Positions 58,901 through 64,000 of a stretch of DNA of 64,000 nt are shown one piece after another. The position numbers and the translations under genes were made by a program. Under the pieces are notes generated by a model. The model had not been told where the DNA came from, did not search any database, and was given only the letters and a program-made list of their open reading frames with translations. The DNA is from Progne subis subis (lineage: Eukaryota > Chordata > Aves > Passeriformes > Hirundinidae): positions 248,001 to 312,000 of the forward strand of contig JAKJHU010000180.1 of the NCBI GenBank assembly GCA_022316685.1, read 5' to 3'. Position 1 is the stretch's first letter. Every line of letters begins with the position of its first letter.

Positions 58901-60330
58901 TGAACGAGGCTTATTAATCTCAGCTCGGACCTCAGCCCCAGCGTGCAGGAGTCGGGCAAGCGGGCACCCGGGACCGCCCTGCACGCCGTGCGGCGGACCT
59001 GGGCTGTGCTCCGGCGATGCACAGCTTTATTTTTAATTCCCAGCTGGGCCCGACGGCCAAAACTGGGTCGTTGTTTTTTAATCAAACCGTAGGTGGGGAA
59101 AGAAGAGCCACTAAAGGCCGCCGGACGGCGCAGGGGGGCCGCTGCCCGGGACGGACCGAGAGCGGAGCCAGCCCCGCTCTGGCAGCGGAGGTGCCCCCGT
59201 GTAGGTGCCCCGCGGCGGGGGAGCCCCGCACAGGAGGTGTCCCCCGCACAGGAGGTGTCCCCTCAGGGCTGTCCCCGCACACCGGGCGTCCCCTCAGAGC
59301 TGCCCCCGCGCCGCCCCTCAGCCGCCCCGCCCGGCGCGAGCTCCCCGCGCGCTCCGGGACCGCCCTGCGGCGCGCGGCGGCGGGGCGGCAGCGCCCCCTG
59401 GTGCGCCGCGGCGGCCCCGCCCGGGGTCCTCTCGCACCGGGACCGGCGGGACGCGCCCGGGAGGGCGGTGTCCGACCGTGTCCGGCCGTGTCCGGCCGTG
59501 TCCGGTCCGGCCGTGTCCGACTGCCGGGCCGGTGTCTGACCGTGTCCGACTGTGTCCGGCCGTGTCCGGCCGTGTCCGGCCGTGTCCGAGTGCCGGGCCG
59601 GTGTCTGACCGTGTCCGGCCGTGTCTGACCGTGTCCGAGCACCGGGCCGTGTCTGCCCGTGTCCGAGCGCCGGGCCGGTGTCTGACCGTGTCCGGCCGTG
59701 TCCGGCCGTGTCCGAGCACCGGGCCGTGTCTGCCCGTGTCCGAGCACCGGGCCGTGTCTGCCCGTGTCCGAGTGCCGGGCCGGTGTCTGCCCGTGTCCGA
59801 GCGCCGGGCCGGTGTCTGACCGTGTCCGGCCGTGTCCGGCCGTGTCCGAGCACCGGGCCGTGTCTGCCCGTGTCCGAGCACCGGGCCGTGTCTGCCCGTG
59901 TCCGAGCGCGTCCCCTGTGCGGGCGCAGCGCCGCTGTGGAGGCGCCGGGGCAGGGACAGGTGTCCGTGCCCGGGGCCGCCGCTCTGGGCTGTGGCGGTGA
60001 CATGGAGCAGCGGAGGCAGCGCTGAGCTTCAGGCGTGCTGGCAGCGCTGGCAGGGGCTGTCTGTCAGGCAGGGAGCACCTCAGCGGGGCCGGGGGGAGCT
60101 GTGACCCATAGACCTGGCACCTTAAACACCCGGTCGGGACCTCCGTGGGCTGGGCAGCAGCTCCCCAGGGATGAGCTGCGAGCAGAGGCCACGGAAGCCC
60201 CACAGCAGATGAGGTTCCACAAGGTGTGAAGGGTAGCTGTGTGTTGTGACCCTTCCGTGCTCATCCCTCACCTTCCCGGGCTCCCAGCTGGGTTGCGGCC
60301 CCGGCCCCGGGTCTGGGCTGGAGGGAAACG
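58900..60330. promoter_or_regulatory. CpG island with internal minisatellite
   Basis: About 1.4 kb of CpG-rich DNA. Outside the minisatellite it has ordinary island sequence (59120-59460 and 59900-60330). No start exon is recognised with confidence on either strand. It may be a promoter for a downstream or alternative transcript, or a GC-rich subtelomere-like repeat island. Confidence 0.5.
59468..59912. repeat. 28-bp GC-rich minisatellite (GTGTCYG family)
   Basis: Tandem array built from 10-nt GTGTCCGGCC/GTGTCTGCCC words and a 28-bp higher-order unit (GTGTCTGCCC, GTGTCCGAGC, ACCGGGCC). Because 28 is not a multiple of 3, each frame passes through all phases and gives a 28-residue protein repeat. 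Several frames stay open on both strands, including a 373-codon one on the minus strand. Confidence 0.95.
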
Positions 60331-60599
60331 TCCCTTCCTGCTGCCACAGTGGGCAAGGAGGCTGCTGGCTGCTGCAGGGGAGAAAAGGCTGGAGATGCCA
60401 GAAAAAAAAAAACCTGTAAGGTATTAAAGCCTACAAATTGGGGAGAGCATTCTCCTTTGACAGAGTAAAAATAAAACCTGGAATGGGAAAGGAAAGGCGT
60501 GAAAGAGTTAGTGACAAAATATCATGTACAGCTGGGGAGATGATGGTTTTATTGGTATTGCAGGGGGGGAGGGAGAAGCTGAGAGGCAGTGAAAACACA

Positions 60600-61260
60600 A
60601 TTTGGCCTAAAATTGAATTTCTCTGATAAGGAATTTCAGAAGCGGCTGCCTCATTCACTGTGCGGCCAAATAATCATATGCGCTTTAATAATCTTTATTT
60701 TACAGGAGTATGTTGCCAGGGCAACAGAGTGTAAGCAGGAGCACAGCACCTTGCAGATCACAAAGGCAAAGCTGCAGAAAGACATTTCAGCGAGTTTCTC
60801 TCTCCCTTTTGCAATGTAATGACGACTTATTTTTCATGCACTGATTTAATAATCTTATTGAAAGATCCTTTCCCAGTTTCTCTTATTCTTGTCTGTCTGA
60901 GCACGGACAAAGGCAAAAATCTGGAATTGTCAAGCCCACTGGGCTCAGCAAACTAACAGATGTAATATGTTTAGCATTTTTATGTAATTACTTTTTATTG
61001 CTATTTTACCCTACTTCTATTCCTCCCCGGTTAGATGCTGCTTCCCTTTCATTCCAGCCCAATCAGGGGATGGAGAGGGGCTGGGGGAGAGTTGGTAATT
61101 GACGGCATTAATCGGGAATTATTAGTGGGACGTGTTTTCAGAGGTGGGGGCTGGGTGCAGCAAGAGACCTTTTAGGAAGGGTGAATTGAATTATGGGCGA
61201 TGCAATAATGAAGCCTGTGGGCTGTGAGCTGTAGAGGACACTCATCCTCGCAGAGCTCTG
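60600..61260. promoter_or_regulatory. Putative conserved element with RFX X-box
   Basis: AT-rich unique sequence (AATAATCATATGCGCTTTAA, TTTAATAATCTTATTG, TTAATCGGGAATTATTAG and GAATTATGGGCGATGCAATA). It has a strong acceptor-like TTTATTTTACAG at 60705 followed by a helical open frame (EYVARATECKQEHSTLQ and on) but no good donor. It can be read as an enhancer or as a diverged coiled-coil exon. Confidence 0.35.
60712..60725. promoter_or_regulatory. Near-perfect RFX X-box palindrome
   Basis: GTTGCCAGGGCAAC is two perfect 6-nt inverted half-sites with a 2-nt spacer, the optimal RFX1-3 dimer site. Confidence 0.6.
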
Positions 61261-64000
61261 AGTGTTATTTATCACGGGCTCTGCTCTCTGGGTGAAAACC
61301 AGCACGTTGCCCTACTGACATCCTCTGGATGAGGGGGGTCTCAACTAGCTGGGCTGAAAAACAAGCTGATTTGGGATGATTAAAAATGGAAACTTCTAGA
61401 GATCTTTGATGTTGGTTAGACTGGGAGCAGAAATGCCACAACCAAACCCTCAGCAGGGTACAGTATGACCAGTCTGTCTCTTGTAAACATTTTGCCTCTT
61501 GTTCTTTCCCAAGGGCCAGGCTGAGGAAGCAAGTGTGTGAAAAGCAATCGTTGCAGGCCACAGAACAGGAGGTAGGGGAAGGCTCTGTGAAATTAAGTAC
61601 AAAAACCCTGGGTCATCTCACTTTGGCTGAGGAATTCTGAGAAATCAGGAACAAAGGCTGACACCGGAGCTCAGCTGTGCTCTGGCACTGCGTGTGGCAG
61701 GTCTCGCTGGCACCAGCAAGCAGCAGAATATGTGGGTTTGGTGGACTGAGAGACTCAGGAAAAGGACACGGAGAATGTCACAGTTTTGTCATGTGGATAC
61801 AGGCTTATGGATGTTACTGACATAGAACTTTGCTTTAGGAGGCCAGTTCTTTAAAAGAACAGCACATAGATTTATGTGTTCTCCATTTTGAGAAAGAATT
61901 ACATGAAGTGATACTTAACAACATATGTAAAATAATACTTTTAATATATATAAAAATAATATTTAGGCCAAGCAGTATTCTCCCTACAGGATTACATTGT
62001 GGCAAACACTACTGGTTTTCTCTGAGTCAGCATCCCCCAGTCACTGTGAATGTGAGATGTTTTACAGAGCAGTAAAAACTGCTCTGAACTACATTGCAGA
62101 AATGTCTAGGAGCTAGATTCAGGAGTGGGAGGTGGTTCTGTAGAGAGCACCCAAACCCTTGGACCAGACATGGGGACGGTTGTGTGCAAGAGAGGGGAAA
62201 AGTCTGTTTGGAGGCTTGGGCAGGAGGCCCATAACTCACAATGTCCCTGTGTCCCCAGGTTCGGAATGTTCCCAGTCACATGGAAGCACTAATATAGTGC
62301 TTAAGGTCTCACTACCACTAATGTCTAACCATAGTACAGACCAAAACTGGAGTTCTGAAGCCCAGTTAAATTTCTATTGTTTTCTCAAAAAAGAGATGAG
62401 CGTTTAAACCTGAGACATCCAAATCCAGGGAGTGAACTGTTCCTGGCTGCAGGAACAAGATTGTGTGATTCGGTGCAGAGTGAGATGAGCAATTAATGCT
62501 GCATTGATGTGTTCAGTTTATTAGCATTTGTTTATAAACTGAGTGTAAGGACATTGAACTCTCACTGACAACTTCAGCTTGGCTTTTAGAATATTTGCAG
62601 TGCTAATCCTAAACAGCACAGGATCAGATAATGCTGTGATATAAAAATTACTCAATACAAGACTCTGCAATAGAATAATGTACATTAAATATACACAATA
62701 TAAAAAGCAATAAGACACCTTCTATATAATATTATATATGTAAGTATATAGAATTACTCATTTGTAATTTTGAATGTGTATGTAGATTGAGGACTTTAGG
62801 AACAAAGACAATTCTTTAATGTTGTCATAAAAAAGAAAAATAAAACCTCTTTTTTCTGTGCAAACATATCCCGGGTTTCACCTTCCTGCTCCTAAATGAA
62901 TGAATTACAATGATGTAACGACTGCTTAAGATTTTATCTGATTAGAAAATTCAGCAGTGCCTGACGTTGAATTGTCCGATTGTTCCTAATCTGGAGATAT
63001 GCAGGATTTTCTACAGCCATTTTAATAGTTGCCCCTTTTTTTTCATGGACAGGTCTAATTACTATTATCAAGACTATATTTTCTTTTCTTGCTATATTGC
63101 TTTTCTTCATAAAGCAGAAAAGGCTTAATTATGTACAATTTTTTTTTTACTGTAAAAGCACATGAGCATCCTTCAAGTTGTGCTCCTAAGACTTTTCCAT
63201 GGTATATGGGGTCAGGAGAGGTAATGAACAGAAAAGCTTGAATGTAAGATTCCAACTCAGTTTGACTTTTCCCCCACAAACTTGGAATCTGCTTCATCTT
63301 GGATTTTTTTTATATAAAAATAATATTTCTTTGGGTTCCCATAATAAAACACATATTTGGAATTTGATTTATTCAGAAAAGAGTTGTTGTATTTGTCTGG
63401 GTGTATCTAGAGGACCTATGGAGTAAATCCCTTCTCTGCTGCTACCTTTATGTTAGCAGAAAAGCCAGGAATGGGGGAGCAGCCTTTTGCTTTGGCAGCG
63501 TTTGAGGAAAGATCTCCCATTTCCCGTGTCCTCAGAGAGCTGGAGACAAGGTCACACTGATCTGAGGAAAGCCAAGTGACTTCTGGAAATCCCAAATCAG
63601 GCCAACAATGCATGATCTGTCCCCCATTCAGATTTAGATGAAGTCACGTTCCATGATGCTTTCACTGATGTTTACTATTTTTTTTATTATTATTTGGTAT
63701 TGGCTAGTTTCTGTGAAATCCAACAGCTCTGCTCCTCCAGGCTCTAGCCAAGAAAATCTACACAGTTTTTGTCATCTCTGCAGCATTAATTTCATAGAAA
63801 CTGTACATTGATTCAGTTAAAATATGGAGATAGAAGAGCTCCTAAATGTAATCTACCATGGAGACTGCAGGAAGGCAGCTGACTGCAACCAGACTGGGCC
63901 ACAGAAAGAGCCGTGGAACAAGGTGAACTGCAGACTTGCCATACACTGGACAATATTTCTATATTTATGGGAGACTGCATTTTTAGCTCCTTAAAGCCAT
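61261..64000. other. AT-rich DNA, nothing recognised
   Basis: Unique AT-rich sequence with no supported exon, RNA or repeat family. The block at 62930-63130 is AT-rich and enhancer-like, without firm evidence. Confidence 0.4.

Noticed and set aside
59082..60203. 373-codon minus-strand open frame
   Set aside because: It is the minisatellite read through: a 28-residue cycle forced by the 28-bp unit, also open in other frames. No domain or non-repeat support.
1..64000. Bacterial, phage, CRISPR or viral content
   Set aside because: No operons, no spaced repeats and no viral genes were seen; the recognisable mobile elements are CR1 LINE copies in an avian-type genome.

Overview
The window is vertebrate nuclear DNA, almost certainly from a bird. 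The evidence is a near-human-identical 3' half of ZFHX3 (ATBF1) with short introns, several CR1 LINE fragments carrying the avian-type 3' end (one ending in an ATTCCATGATT-like tail), and no mammalian SINEs. The species cannot be fixed from the sequence alone.

Region 1 (1-16.3 kb, + strand) is the 3' end of ZFHX3, a giant transcription factor with C2H2 zinc fingers and four homeodomains. It has a partial intron, a 103-bp exon, a 5,445-bp exon with all four homeodomains and ten zinc-finger-like motifs, a 2.65-kb intron, and a terminal exon that ends in the conserved DTFRL C-terminus. A long 3'UTR of about 3.8 kb follows, with U/G-rich tracts, TA and GGTY microsatellites and several AATAAA signals. 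All splice sites agree in phase. The window encodes about 2,374 of roughly 3,700 residues.

Region 2 (16.3-29.6 kb) is intergenic. It has an orphan CpG island (about 21.0-21.8 kb), AT-rich segments that look like conserved non-coding elements, a decayed 2-kb CR1 LINE with a reverse-transcriptase domain (23.9-25.9 kb) and a second CR1 3' end (26.9-27.2 kb).

Region 3 (29.6-30.4 kb) is a compact CpG-island promoter with an RFX X-box, a CCAAT box, an inverted CCAAT box, GC boxes and a (CCCTG)n repeat. It probably starts a + strand gene. Candidate small exons at 37.0 and 37.7 kb follow. Human synteny would put PMFBP1, a coiled-coil sperm protein gene, downstream of ZFHX3; that identity is a hypothesis only.

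Region 4 (30.4-64 kb) is mostly AT-rich intronic or intergenic DNA. It holds homopolymer and T/G-rich low-complexity tracts, old CR1 fragments, a small CpG islet (45.2 kb), homeobox-motif-rich putative conserved elements (45.8-46.2 and 60.6-61.3 kb), a second CpG island (58.9-60.3 kb) containing a 28-bp GC-rich minisatellite that is open in several frames, and a near-perfect RFX X-box palindrome at 60.71 kb. Nothing bacterial or viral, and no RNA gene, was recognised.
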